Below, one piece after another: positions 50,340 through 62,325 of a DNA stretch of 64,000 nucleotides. Made by a program: the position numbers and the translations under genes. Below the pieces are notes generated by a model. That model ran no database searches, was not told the origin of the DNA, and saw only the letters and a program-made list of their open reading frames with translations. Position 1 is the stretch's first letter; every line of letters starts with the position of its first letter. The stretch is from Petrolisthes cinctipes (taxonomy: Eukaryota > Arthropoda > Malacostraca > Decapoda > Porcellanidae), in contig JAWQEG010001436.1 of NCBI GenBank assembly GCA_033782935.1, positions 206,001 through 270,000 of the forward strand. Reading direction: 5' to 3'.

Positions 50340-52420
50340 ACAGAACTAGCTAGCACAAACTTTGGATTACGCAACGCCGCCCAGACGTTCCAACAGTTCA
50401 TGGATAAGGTACTGAGGGGCCTTGACTGGACTGGCGTGTACATTGACAACATCCTGGTGGCATCCAACACTCACACTCAGCACCAATAGCTCCTGAGGGA
50501 ACTCTTCAACAGACTCCAACAATACGGCCTGAAGGTACACCCTTCCAAATGTGTTTTGGAAGCTGACAGCTTGGACTTCCTCGGCCACCGTGTCACACCC
50601 AACGGCATCACTCCACTCCCGCAGAAGGTAGAGGCCGTCAGAGAATACCCACTACCGCCAGGAAACTTCGGGAATTCTTAGGGGTGGTGAATTATTACCA
50701 TCGCTTTATTCCCCACGCTGCCTCTGCTCTCACACAACTTCACGACCTTCTGAAGGGGTTAAAGAAAACCTCTCAGAAGAAACTAGTATGAGCCACAGTA
50801 GCGAAGGAAGCATTCTCCATCAAGCAAAAGCTGACAGACACCACTCTACTTGCCTACTCAACTCCTCACGCTCCGACATCCATTTACACAGATGCCTCCA
50901 GTGACACCATTGGTGCTGTCCTACAACAGGAAGTGGATGGTGCACTGAAACCCATCGCGTTTTTCAGTAAGTGCCTGGAGCCACCACAGCGTAAGTACAT
51001 TGCTTTTGACAGAAAGCTGGTGGCCATCCACGACGCTGTCAAAAACTTCCGCAACTACCTGGAATGTAGGGACTTCCACATCTGCACCGACCACAAGCCT
51101 CTCACTACGGCAATGTAACAGCTGGGCACCAATTGGTCTCCTAGGGTGACACGCCACCTGGCATTCATGTCAGAATTCACGACTGACATCCGACACGTTA
51201 AGGGCGCAGACAACACTGTGGCCGACACCTTATCAAGAGCACCCCCGGTGCAATATAACATCGCTACCATTCAACAGATGTCACTCTTGGACCTCCCAGT
51301 GATCACAGCAGCTCAAGAGACAGACACTCATCTTTACAACCTTCTCACTGGCAACACGGGACTCCGCCTTGAATATTTAACTGCCCCAGACGGGGTTACC
51401 AAGCTGTGGTGAGACACATCATGCGGCGCTCCACGCCCATATATCCCAATGCAGTTCAGGGCCAATGTTTTTAACCACTACCATTCCCTCAGCCACCCAG
51501 GTGTCGCAGGAACTTTCCGTCTTGTCAGCCACCGGGCAGTCTCGCCAGGTATGAGGAAGCAGGTGAAGGAGTGGGTCACCGCCTGCATTCCTTGCCAAAG
51601 CTCCAAGATAGGACGACACTTTTAACCCCCACTGCATGAGTTCTCTGTGCCCACCAGCAAGTTCCATGCTGTACAAGTAAACATCGTGGGTCCCTTGCCG
51701 CCATCACACGGTGCACGTTATCTCCTCACCTGCATTGACAGGACGACACGGTGCACCGCGACCCCCATGAACGACATCACAGCTGAAGGTACTGCCCGTC
51801 ATTTCCTCACTAACTGGGATTCCAACTTCGCCCCCCTGACCGCTATTGTCATGGACCAAGGAACCCAGTTCAAGTCGAGGGCATGGCAGCCGGCAGGACA
51901 TGTTGACACTACTGGGAACCCGTAGGCAGAGGACTACAGCGTACTACTTATGCTGTAACGGGATGGTGGAACGCCTACACAGAAGACTCAAGGATGCCTT
52001 CGGGGCACTGCAGCCGAACCAATGGAGACGCCTTAACTCTCATCCTCACCATCCGCGCTACTGTGAAGGAAGACCTACACCATTCCCCAATGGAGCTAGT
52101 GTTCGGCAAAGACCTACGCCTTCTGGGACAAGTCACTTCACCGGACCTCAATACCTCCAACCTGTCCTTCCTCCCGGCACTGAAAGCAGCCATTAACAAC
52201 GTCCGCCCTACACCTACTCGTCACACTAAAGCCAGACCGACCTACACACCCACGGGCCTCCACTCCGCCCCTTACCTCTTCCTCCACACGGATGCACACA
52301 GGACACCGCTCCAGGAACCTTACACTGGATCTCATCCCGTTATCCCTAGGACGGACGCGACCATTACCATCCAGGTAGCAGCCAAGCCTTACATCACGTC
52401 CTGGGAGCAGGTAAAACCTG
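50340..52420 (+). pseudogene. Gypsy-type pol (RT-RNase H-integrase), decayed
   Basis: Starts mid-RT: LRNAAQTFQQFMDKVLRGL, then VYIDNILVASNTH (50440; usual Asp-Asp is Asp-Asn), and HPSKCVLEADSLDFLGHRV. RNase H: SIYTDASSDTIGAVLQQ (50880), FDRKLVAIHDAV, CTDHKPLTTAM. The DTLSRAPP end is at 51225. Integrase: HSLSHPGVAGTFRLV, CIPCQSSKIGRHF, VQVNIVGPLPPSHGARYLL and MDQGTQFKSRAW (51850). Domain order is the ordinary RT-RH-IN. In-frame stops at about 50488, 51115, 51408, 51622 and 51923. The 5' half is missing. Confidence 0.88.
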
Positions 52421-53037
52421 CACACACCAACACCATACCACCTCACACACACTCACCCACACATGCATCCGTGGACCCTTCACCTAACACCTTCACCCCT
52501 CTACCTCACACATCTACCATATCAGCATATCACTGCCCACCACTCCTACCCACTCCACAAGCACACCATGCTGGCGTATCACTTTCACACACACACACCC
52601 TGCACCACTCCTACCCACTCAACAACCACACCATCCTATCGTATCACTTCCACACACACACCCTGCACCACTCCTACCCATGCCACTGCCACAACCATGC
52701 CCTGGCCATGAGCCACAGCCACACAGACACACACACCCTACACTGCTCCTACCCTCACCATCAACCTCGCCCCACAATAACACTCATTCGCCTACCTCAC
52801 CGCTATCCCAACCTCTACTGCCCACCCCACCAACCCCATCACACCCTACCCCTTCCTCTAAACGCCCACTCATACCCCGCTCTCCTTCTCCGACCCAACC
52901 CGCACTTGTTCCTAGCCAACCTCCTCCCACCTGCTCACCATCTTCCACCCACGACCCACCTAACCCCATTCCTATTCCTCCACCTCGCCTGTCCTCGGGA
53001 CGCATCTTCTACCTCTCACTCCTGCCAGTGTTGAACT
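52421..53037 (+). pseudogene. Pro/Thr/His-rich pol tail with CA-rich minisatellite
   Basis: After the integrase C-terminus the frame stays open (51994-53034) but becomes a repeat-derived His/Pro/Thr/Tyr protein. Units of about 60 bp ('ccctgcaccactcctaccca...tatcacttccacacacaca') recur at about 52540-52690. It closes with PRLSSGRIFY-like sequence that resembles Gypsy pol ends. Confidence 0.55.
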
Positions 53038-53590
53038 AGTGAGGGTGAAAGGACGTTTTTCCTGTAATTGCCATATTATGTCATATATATAAGGCATGTT
53101 TGTCATTTGGGATGCAGGAAACACTGTGTCATGAAAAAAAAAATCCACCCACAAAATAGAAAAGGTTAGAACAATGATCTTGGTGGCAAAAAGAAGCTCA
53201 ATCATCAAGCTACTTGATCACAAGTAGACAACATATTTACCCTTGCTATAATTACACCTGGGCAATTCAAAGAAAAAAATGTGCCCAAAAATTGCCTAAT
53301 CCTTACAATATCATAAGAAAAACTACTTTTTTTTTACCACTATTGAAGCATTGCGGTTTGTGTCTGTATATTTTCTTTGTTTCAGGGTGTAAGTGGGAAG
53401 GCAGCTCTGAACGGGAAACTATATAAAACTAAATAAAAAGAACAGGGTGCATCCCATTAGGCTTAAAAATAAGACTAAAATCCGATTTGGACGCATGAAA
53501 GCGAAGTATGGCTAATAGGGGTGTAACCAACTTGTACAGAAAATCTGGCCATTGCTCTATGTGGTGGTGGCATACAGGCACTTTTCCTGT
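53038..53590. other. AT-rich spacer
   Basis: No recognisable gene. A poly-A run at 53133 and 'ctactttttttttacc' at 53322. Confidence 0.5.
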
Positions 53591-54072
53591 TGTAGTGACT
53601 CAAGCACTAGGTTCCATATTCTCTATGTTTTCCCATCCTCTATGAGTAACTACGCATCCCCGCACTCACCTGTCATGAAGCGAGTCTTCTGTTGACTAGC
53701 GTTTGAGCCTTCAACCAAGCCTGCCTGCTGCAATTCCCTGCCGCTCGCTTCACTTACCCTTGGACTAGCTCTCAGTCCAGATGCGCCTCCCTCCTGCTCT
53801 GCCAGCCACCTTGCCTCACCACGCTGTACCAAGCCACTGATCCACATACTACAAGCAGTCTCCAAGCAACACGACAAGCATTCTCCAGGCAACACCACAA
53901 GCATTCTCGAAACAACACTTAGGCAACTCTGGCAAGCGAGGCAGCGGAAGTCACCATCACCTATGCTTGGGTCCACTCCACATTCTACCCTGTTATACTC
54001 TGTGAATAAAACCGTACCTAGTATCATAGTCTATTGTACACCATTGGGTAGTATTGACCTCCTGACGTTACA
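53591..54072 (+). repeat. LTR of a Gypsy-type element (5' LTR), proposed
   Basis: TG-start (TGTAGTGACTCAAGC) and CA-end (TGACGTTACA), followed immediately by ATTGGTGACCCCTTGG, the same primer-site style as the LTR element at 2000. Contains 'gaataaaacc' near 54003. No 3' partner in the window, so the left border is tentative. Confidence 0.55.
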
Positions 54073-54123
54073 ATTGGTGACCCCTTGGAGAAGTAGCACA
54101 CATACTAGGCCAGTGGAAGAGGC

Positions 54124-54210
54124 CATGGACAACGCTACTGAGTGGGTGTCCCTCGACGCATCTCCACGCCAGCTCCACATGCTCACCGCCACCACAAGGT
54201 ACCCCACACA
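54124..54210 (+). pseudogene. gag start downstream of the 53591 LTR
   Basis: ATGGACAACGCTACTGAG opens MDNATEWVSLDASPRQLHML, then the frame dissolves near 54200 in CA repeats. Confidence 0.45.
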
Positions 54211-54590
54211 CACACTTACATTTTACCTTCCTTTTATTGTATTGCATACCAGTGTTCAAGTCCCCAGTGCTCTACCCACTCCACCTGTTGTATCTTAATG
54301 TAATTTGTCCCCATAATTGTTTTTTGTGCTCTTCCTCTCTTTTGGCTGTTTCCTTTCCCTGCCGTCCCTGCTTTTGGCCCCTACCGCTCTCTCGTCACTT
54401 TCTGGTGCGTCTGCTTTGTCTCCCGCCGCCATCTTGTCTCTCCCTCATACGTCCATACTCTATTTTCCACCTCAATAACGCTCCACGTGCTGCACCTAAC
54501 CCCTTTGTATATCGTGCCACCCTTGGTACACTCTTTCTCATCACCCCTACTCTCCCCTAACACCCACATACACACACACAACCCTTGGGT
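54211..54590. other. Pyrimidine-rich unassigned region
   Basis: C/T-rich sequence similar in style to 45061-45383; no gene. Confidence 0.35.
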
Positions 54591-54599
54591 ACCCTTTGT

Positions 54600-54883
54600 C
54601 ACCCTACAAAGCACCTATGTACTCCATATCACCCAAGTGCCTCGTCTCTACGCACCCACGGACTCCACACCAGCTACGTGCCCATCTCTATGAACTTACG
54701 TACACCACATCACCCACGTGCTCGTACCTACGCACTCCACATCATTCACGTGCTCATCCCTATGCACCTACGCACTCCACATCATTCACGTGCTCGTCCC
54801 TATGCTCCTACGCACCCCACATCATTCACGTGCTCGTCCCTACGCACTGACGTTCTCCACGTCAGCCACGTGCTCCTCGCTAC
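54600..54883. repeat. Minisatellite of about 48 bp ('cacgtgctcgtcc')
   Basis: Units of the form 'cacgtgctcgtccctatgc.cctacgcactccacatcatt' repeat five or six times with variation, ending at the LTR border 54884. Confidence 0.85.
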
Positions 54884-55486
54884 TGTTACAACCCCAGGTT
54901 TGGCTCGTTTATGTCTAGGGGAAGATTAAGGGTTGTGAACAGCTTGAGTTATAAATCTGGTAGATATGTTACTGTAGTCAGTGGAGTTACAACTAATGAA
55001 ATTAAATGGGAACCTCACTCCACTCTCTGAATGGATGTTTGCCCAGAGAGAGTAATGTAAATGAATGACAAATGAAATTAACATGTATATTACTACCATC
55101 ACCAAATAATTACAGTATTTACAATAAGACAAAAACATGATATGAATGACGTTAACTTTAACAGACACAAAATGACACTAATTAGAACACCAAATAATAG
55201 AACACAATTTGATCAGAGTTAAACAAAATAGAGTACAATAGTACAGCGCGGAACAGAGCTCATTAAAGCAGAACAGAGATGGTATGCAATGACGGAATGA
55301 GAGTCTATGTCTTCACTAGTTTGGCGAGGGTAGTGCTTATATACACCCCCATCGACCGCTGATTGGTCAATCTGGAGACCAGCAGGTCTCTGATAGGTTG
55401 GGAGGATGTAAGCTAGTCTCCAAGTGGTTGAGAGAATGTAAACTAGTCTCTGATTGTTTGGTATGGCTGGTTGCCAGGCCGTGACA
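54884..55486 (-). repeat. 3' LTR (603 bp) of the reverse-strand integrase-first element
   Basis: On the minus strand it starts TGTCACGGCC right after the purine tract 'ttttggggggagatg' and ends GGGGTTGTAACA. A TATA-like 'gtgtatataagc' lies near 55335. No second LTR copy is present in the window, so the 5' end of the element is missing or diverged. Confidence 0.75.
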
Positions 55487-55884
55487 TCTCCCCCCAAAAG
55501 GTAAGGCTTCTGGTAGAAGACTTATGGAGAGGCTGCAGATGGGCGAACATGAGACAAGGTGTCCGTCAGGATGTTGTCAGTACCCTTGATGTGCCGGATT
55601 TCGATTGGATATTGTTGAAGGAAGAGGGACCATCATAGAAGGCGTTGGTTGGTGTATTGTACTCTATGGAGGAACACCAAGGGGTTGTGGTCAGTGTAGA
55701 CGAGCAAGGGTTCCACTCCATACAGGTAACATTGAAACTTCTGGAGTGCATTGATGATCCCCAACAATTCCTTCTCTACCGTACTATAGGAGCATTTATG
55801 TGGCTTCAGTTGAGACAAGTGGTAGCAGAAAGGGTGAAGAATTCCATCGGGTTGAGGTTGCAGCAGTACTGCTCCGGTTCCCGT
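55487..55884 (-). pseudogene. RNase H domain of the integrase-first Gypsy-class element
   Basis: SYSTVEKELLGIINALQKFQ, LLVYTDHNPLVFL and QYTNQRLL are the E/D motifs of Gypsy RNase H. The end reads IEIRHIKGTDNILTDTLSH close to the purine tract. RNase H is the last domain before the LTR, so pol ends with RT-RH. A frameshift near 55650. Confidence 0.82.
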
Positions 55885-56800
55885 CTAACATGCATCCACA
55901 TGCAATATGAAGGGCAAGGAGAAATTAGGAGATTTCAACACAGGTTCATGGGTTAAAAAGTCTTTAAGAGAATTAAAGGCTCTCAGACAGTTACTATCCC
56001 ATTGAAATTTAACTTTACCACTTGTTAGTCTAGTTAAGGTAGTAGAAATGGAAGCAAAGTTGGGACAAAACCGGCGGTAGAAACCAACCATACTTAAAAA
56101 TCTTTGAACTTCTTTACTAGTAGCTGGGATGGGAAAGGATAGGATGGCTTTTACATTGGCTGCCTTAGGTTTATCTTCTCCATTACTCACAATGTGTCCT
56201 AAGTAGGTCACAGAGGCTGAATAAAAGGTTGATTTGGTCAAGTTAACTGTTAAGTTCCAGTCAGTTAAAGAATTTAAAACCCTATCTAATCTATCATGAT
56301 GTTGGTCTAGGTCGTCTGCTACTACCAGGATATCGTTTAGGTAGATTCTAACTCCAGGGAGGTCTCCGATGATCCCGTTCACCATTCGTTGGAAGGTACT
56401 AGGTGCATTACGCAACCCAAATGGCATTACTGTATATTCGAATAACCCAAAAGGAGTTATAAAAGCAGAAATCTGTTGAGCGTTCGGAGTGAGAGGTACT
56501 TGATGATAGCCTTTAGCAAGTATAATTTTGATACGTATTTCGCTTGTCCCACATTGTGAATCAGATCATCTATGCGGGGTAGGGGATAAGCATCAGGTAC
56601 AATAAGAAAATTAACACTCCTATAGTCCGTACAAAACCTTACACGTCCTCCTTCCTTTGGTACCAGGATTAAAGGTGATGCCCATGGGGAACAGCTGGGG
56701 ATGGCCAGGTAGTTTTGTAGGAGGTAGTCCAATTCCTGGTGCATCAGATCCGTTTTCTTGGGACCAATCCGATAGGCGGGCTATCTGATGGGATGAGTAC
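55885..56800 (-). pseudogene. Reverse transcriptase of the integrase-first element
   Basis: Read leftward: PYRIGPKKTDLMHQELDY, SPWASPLILVPKEGGRVRFC and PDAYPLPRIDDLIHNVGQ. Then MPFGLRNAPSTFQRMVNGII (56427), the core IYLNDILVVADD (Leu-Asn-Asp where Leu-Asp-Asp is usual), NLTKSTFYSASVTYLGHIV and the RFLSMVGFYRRFCPNF connection. A frameshift near 56450-56530. It follows the integrase in the same reading direction. Confidence 0.87.
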
Positions 56801-57191
56801 CAAGGATGAGCATAAAATCGTGGTTGATGTAGGGACACCTCTTGGGGAAGTCTGTGAATAGTTTGGAATATTCCGTGAAGAAAAACTTTAGTTCTTGTTG
56901 TTGTTCTAGGTTGAGTGAGCCGAAATGAGTAGGAATGTTAGAGATAATCTCCGAATTTTTAAGGGATGACCAACTTGTTATGAGATCTTCATTACCATCA
57001 TGACCAGTATGACTATTGATGCATAACCTGATATTAGAATTTTGCTCCTTGTCAGACCTTAAATTATATTTCTTTAGGCGATTTACATGAATTAATTGTA
57101 GTGACTTCCTTCTATCAGGAGTGTTGATTACATAGTTGTTATGTTGGAGAACTCGTTCAACCTTGCATGGGCCAGAAAATTTAGCTGACAA
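56781..57191 (-). pseudogene. Junction ORF: integrase C-terminus continuing into RT N-terminus
   Basis: One 136-codon open frame begins with an integrase GPF/Y-like C-terminal module (MSAKFSGPCKVERVLQHNNY... LIHVNRLKKY). A short linker follows, then LEQQQELKFFFTEYSKLF and DFMLILGTHPIR, the usual entry to Gypsy RT. It is direct evidence that integrase precedes RT in one polyprotein. Confidence 0.82.
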
Positions 57192-58010
57192 AGGGTTTGA
57201 TTGGGTAGGAATGAAAGCTAGAGCCTTGTCACCACTAAGTTAGCTAGGTAGTTTGAGACAGTTTCCCTAGGAGGAATTTTTGTTTAACCATTTGTCCTTC
57301 ACAACTCTTAAGGGACCTCGTACTTGTCGACCATACAATAGTTGAAAGGGAGAAAACCCAAGACTCTCCTGTTTCACTTCTCGAAGAGCAAACAACAAGT
57401 AATGCAGAGAATCATCCCAATCTCGTTCATGTTTGAGACAAAATTTTCTTATCATGGTCTTCATGGTTTGATGCCAACGCTCTAATACACCTTGTGATTC
57501 TGGATGATATGCACTGGATAACTGTTGCTGGATACCAAGTTCGTTAAGTACCTCTGTGAATAATTTACTAGTAAAATTGGAACCTCTGTCCGACTGAATA
57601 ACTGTAGGAATGCCAACCTGAGTGAACATATGATTAAGATGGGTGACTATAGTCTTTGCTTCAAAGGGAAAGCCTCAGGGTAACGAATGGTGGGACACAT
57701 CACTGTTAGAATATACTGATTTCCTTTCTTGGTGCTTGGTAAGGGTCCCACACAATCTATGATGATACGTTCGAATGGTTCAGATGTTACAGGTATAGGC
57801 TGGAGAGGGACTGGTGGGATGGGTTGGTTTGCCTTTCCTACCAATTGACATATGTGACAAGACTGTACAAACATTTTTATATCATTTTTCATGTTTGGCC
57901 AGTAGAAATTATCTAAAAGCTTATGATAGGTTTTATACACACCAAAGTGGCCGTTGATACTGTAGTGGTGGCATACGCACCACTCCATATTCCTATATAT
58001 ATATTCCATG
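57192..58010 (-). pseudogene. Integrase of the integrase-first element
   Basis: The zinc-finger half HHYSINGHFGVYKTYHKLL and QSCHICQLVGK (57950-57850) supplies H..H..C..C. The catalytic core has IIIDCVGPLPSTKKGNQYI (first Asp, 57760), VIQSDRGSNFTSKLF (second Asp, 57595) and SAYHPESQGVLERWHQTM (Glu, 57510). All DDE residues are present. A frameshift near 57640 and a stop near 57270 break it. Confidence 0.87.
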
Positions 58011-58510
58011 TGCTAGTACGCTGCTCCCTGTTTCTTTGGGAACTCCCCATCCCAGATAAGCCACTGTCTGGCGGTTTGGTTAATCCCATCCCCTGGCTCA
58101 GCTTAGCATACTCTTGGGAACCCAGCTGCGTCTCCCGCTTCCTCCAGGTATGAACCAAGATGGGTGCAGCAGATTATGGGATGGCATGATCACGTGAATG
58201 ATGCTACATACGGGAACCTAGAGAAAGGATATAAAAGAGCGGAGCGGCGCTTTGGTGGTAGACTATCCAGCGAGCTATTAAGGAGGAAGGACCAACCATA
58301 CCTGCCGTCGTCACACACCTCCAGTCCACGTGTTCTCACTACGCCCACACGCTGTCCCCCTGCCCTACACTACTACACAAGTGACACTGCAACTACCGAC
58401 TCTCCACGACGCAACATCGGCAGACTGGCCTTCCCCATACCATATGTACTGCACCCTTGAATTTTACCAAATAAACTGTACCGTGTATTCTAGAGTCTGT
58501 TCACCTGGGT
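58011..58510 (+). mobile_element. Insertion in the integrase-first element, LTR-like (possible solo LTR)
   Basis: The segment between the integrase start and the protease-linker block is unrelated to pol. It carries 'gatataaaagagcgg' (58228) and 'aaataaactgtaccgtgtattctag' (58471) with promoter/polyadenylation spacing typical of an LTR, on the + strand. I could not fix exact TG/CA ends or a target duplication. Confidence 0.4.
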
Positions 58511-59460
58511 AGATGCATAAGGAGCTTCCTTACTGTCTCAATACCATCATGACTTAATTGTAACAAGGATTGCCTTAAGGTGCAAGGAACAACTACCTGT
58601 GTGATATTCGCCCAGACATCAGCTGAAGACAAGCGAGGTGATCTATAAAGGCACTTTAATACGCCGTCTTCATAATAAAATCCAGGAGTTTTAACAACGT
58701 CCGTCAAAGTATTCACAGCCTGACTACGGCAAACTTTGAGAGTCTCATCCCGAGATTGTGCTGTGATTAGATTTACTTTTGACAGGGATTGTGAACCAAA
58801 ATCAACTAGAGAATTATCTCTTGCCTTATCACAGTAGTCTTCAACTCGTGCCTGAGAACGAGTTACCACACATATTGGAAATAAATCAGGTTGTTCCTTG
58901 TCGAGGGCAGTAGTCGGAGAGATGTTCATTGGAGTGCTTAGGACCAAGACATTGGGTACCACTAGTCCACCTGCAAAGTCAGTACCTAGAATAAAGCTTA
59001 CATCATTTAATGGTAAGGTATCAACCAATCCCACCTTCACATCTCCCACTACCAAGTCACTCTCTAGATGTACCTTAGCGAGTTCAACTGTAGATAAGAC
59101 AGAGGAGAGTGGCCGTAATAAAACCTTATCACCAGTGACATTCCCTTTTACATCTGGCAAGCATTTTCAGACCATCAAGCTTTGTGAAGCACCTGTGGCT
59201 CTGAGAATCTTAATTGGTACAGTCGCGGCCATAATTCCCTTTCCACCCTCTAGGTGGGTAAGTATAGAAGTGACAACGTCGCTCCTCTGACCTGTCAAAC
59301 CTCGACCTCACTCCTTTCTCACTACCTTTTCCCTCCCTTCCTTTCTTTCTTCCTTTCTTATGTGTACTCTCCTTGTCTCTCTTATTCATCTGTTTATCTA
59401 TCTTTCTAATAATCTCAGTCTTTCTCCTATCCCAGTTATCTCTCATTCATTCAGAAGGGA
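58511..59460 (-). pseudogene. Gag end, protease and linker upstream of integrase
   Basis: From the right: a Lys/Arg-rich gag end with CHFYTYPPRGWKGNYGRDC, a zinc-knuckle-like pattern (about 59250). Next a protease-like segment with VGLVDTLPLNDVSFILGTDFAGG (59010), then VTRSQARVEDYCDK and the pre-integrase motif ITQVVVPCTLRQSLLQLSHDG (58560). The linker in this position is expected when integrase follows protease. The overlap of its HDG with the HHY of the next block suggests that two copies, or a duplicated segment, meet at the insertion. Confidence 0.65.
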
Positions 59461-59768
59461 AGAAGGAAAAGAGTTTAAAGTGAGTGAGTCACAATAGAGG
59501 AACTGAAATTCTACCATCTCCTTCCTTCATCTCTTCTTCCTCCCTTCCTTTCCTATCTATAATGATAAGCACAGCAGACTTAAAGAGTAGCCCCCCTCCC
59601 CTCCTTTCCTACACCTGTTTACTGTTTACTGAATAGTGCGCATTATTACCAGAAGACTGCTCATGAAAAAATAGACAATTTTACTGAATGAATCTCTTCT
59701 GAAATTAATTAATGTGTCATATTAGTGTCATATGCTTCATACATACGTTTAAGACTGATATAAATATA
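59461..59768. other. Pyrimidine-rich spacer / LINE 3' end
   Basis: C/T-rich sequence, then AT-rich 'ttaattaatgtgtcatattag'; no gene. Likely contains the 3' UTR of the I-clade LINE. Confidence 0.4.
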
Positions 59769-60386
59769 TTATAAAACCGGGAAATCGGGAGGCTCACCCT
59801 GCCACGGAGGCCGGTAGCCAAGCCTCAAACGAGCAGAGACTATATTGTGCCTCCGAACCATGAGGCCTCGACGACGGTAGGAATATTTGTGATGGCAGAC
59901 AGACTCGTAATGGGTGATGGAGATGCTGCGTCGCCGTACAGGGAGGAGAGCGGCAGAGTGAACTCTAGAAAGGTAACATGTCAGGGAAAGAGGATGTCCA
60001 ACACCACGAGGAGGCAGATGGCAGGCTTCCTTTGCGAGTCTGTCAACTGTACCATTGTGACGTAAACCTACATGGGATGGCACCCATAAAAATTTGACAG
60101 TCAAGTTACGATGACGCAATAAGGCCAAAAACGATAAAATCTTCTGAATAACAGTAGAGTGTGTGGGCTGAACACTAGAGAGGGAATGAAGGGCAGGTTT
60201 GGAGTCACAAAAAATGGCAGCATTAACTCCACGTTGACAAACAAGACTAAAAGCATCCAGAATGGCATTCAGTTCACACAATGTTGAGCTAAAGTGGTTA
60301 CAGAGACGACGGCCAACCCAGCCCCCTGGAGGTGACTCCATGTCAGACGAGAAAACGGCACAACCTGCTGTACCATCCACCTGCAA
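59769..60386 (-). pseudogene. RNase H domain of I-clade LINE
   Basis: MQVDGTAGCAVFSSDM (first Asp), LCELNAILDAFSLV (Glu), AAIFCDSKPALHSLSS (Asp) and FLWVPSHVGLRHNGTVDRLA (final Asp; the usual GNE/AD is GT/VD-like) give the RNase H fold. It is followed by YRRRGLMVRRHN and RLRLGYRPPW. RNase H downstream of RT is characteristic of I-group LINEs (I, R1/LOA, Nimb relatives). Open over 205 codons. Confidence 0.85.
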
Positions 60387-62325
60387 TGAGCCATCAGTGT
60401 AGAGTCAGTATGGATCTGTGATGGAGGAAGTCACTGTTTCTACATGTTCCAGAGCCAACTGCCGCTGTAGAGAAGGCAGCTCCAACTTGGAAGTAGGTGT
60501 AAAGCTCACATCAGGTGTTGGTAGCATCCATGGAGGGGGCCCTGGGGGGACGTCTGCAACCATTATATCTATATTAAGACTATGGAGCATAGAGGAAACA
60601 GACCTTATAAGAGTACGTCCAGCAGGCAGTAAGGGAGGGACAGGGGAGTTTGGTCTAAGAGAAGTCCTGACTGAGAGTAATGGGGTAAAGATGTGGGAAA
60701 TGGAGGCACTTGACAGTGAAGCAAGTAACATTACAATAAATTCTCTCTATTAATGGGGGAAGACGCAACTCACGCTGCATGTCCTGGTCGACATTGGACA
60801 GCCGAGGATTATTCTCATTGCTCTATTCTGAAATTTTTCTAAAGTTTCCAGAGTAGCCCTAGGAAGTTGAACCAAAGCAGGGGAGAGGTAATCAACAACT
60901 GAACGGATAAAAGCAATATAGATGGTCCTGGCTACTGGGATGGAGATGCCCGAGGAGTTGTTATAGAGCCATTGAAGTGGTGTAAGTCGGCGCTGGAGAC
61001 GACCCAATAAGTCCTGGACAATTGGATGGTCTTGAGGTCTGGCAGGGACAATCGGCTAAATATTGACTGGCTCGCCCAGGTAGCAGTACTGGGAACACAT
61101 GGGAATGACAGTCCCTCCAATGGTGAACACTGGCTGAGCTTGAGGAAGGCGGCAGGTGAATATTCTGCTCTTATCTGGGGAGACAATAATGCAACAGTGA
61201 GAGGAGGCCACAGAGGAGTCAAGAAACCGCTGGAGATCCCTTGGTGAGGTAGAATGAACACAGATATCATCAGCATAGCACGTAATTGTAGCTCCAGGAA
61301 TATCAGGGAGAGAAGTGAGCAACCGATGCATCAGAATATTAAATAACAATGGGCTGAGAACACCCCCTTGAGGCGTACCAAGATGAAAACTGCACAAAGG
61401 ACTGAGTGCACCACTGAAAAACACATGGGAGGTCCTGTTACTCAGGAAAAAGGCGATCCTGCAGTCTGTACATGAGACGATTGAGTAAGATTCTCTCCAT
61501 AACCTTACAAAAACAGGAAGGGATATAGGCCTGAACTTCGCAGTGCCTTGCTTAGGGATGGGTATTATTGTGCTGCTGGTCCAGGCTCGTGGTACACAAC
61601 CGTCACGAAGACTAAGATTGTACAGTCGAAGTAGAGGGTTCCCAGGAACTTTTTGAAGTAGGCACAGCACAGCATAAGTAATACTATCATCACCAGGGGA
61701 AGAAGCTCTACCCCGAGAGAGAGCACGGCGCAACTCCTCCTCAGTTATCTCCTCTGCATCATCGTCATCATCTTGTAACAGAGCAGACATTAGACGTAGC
61801 CGATGGCCAGCAGCACGGGAAGCGAGTGCATCTTGTATGTGGATGGGGTAGACTGACAAGTTGTTTGGCATAGTCGGCAGTAGTGTGATGACGAGCAGTG
61901 GCCGGTGTCTTTTTAACAACCCGCCGGATGAGGTGCCACATAGAAGCCACACTTGTTTGCTGGTTGATGCTGTCCATGAACTGCTGCCAAGACTCAGTGT
62001 GAGCACACTCCTGCAGGGCAACTAAAGCGTCCCTAGACATCTGATAATGATGGAGTAGGTCAGGGGTTGGGTTGGCTTGAAACAATAGGCCATCACGTTC
62101 AGCCTCCTCCTTTGCCTCCTGTATACGTGCATCCAGCATCCAGGAGTGGGCAGTATGGCGATGCTGGAGGTGTGGCCAGGAGATGTATAGCCTATAAAAG
62201 TCATGAGTAGCAGATACAAGATCAGAGTACAACTGTTCAGCTGATGATATGTCAAATGTAGGGAATACATGGGCCATAAATAAGATGTAAGTCGGGCAAT
62301 ATTTAGGGGGCACAGCAATACGCAA
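60387..62325 (-). pseudogene. Reverse transcriptase of I-clade LINE
   Basis: From the right: SWQQFMDSINQQTSVASMWHLI (62000), GRASSPGDDSITYAVL (61690), SSTIIPIPKQGTAKFRPISL (61580), GTPQGGVLSPLLFNILMHRL (61370), the intact core ITCYADDICVHST (61285), and VSPDKSRIFTCR. Then a thumb region LQRRLTPLQWLYNNSSG and FQNRAMRIILGCP (60800). Frameshifts at about 61480, 61050 and 60740. The catalytic YADD is preserved. Confidence 0.87.

Noticed and set aside
54600..54883. CRISPR-like array of direct repeats with spacers
   Set aside because: Units are contiguous, variable and of minisatellite type, without unique spacers of constant length, and the context is eukaryotic.
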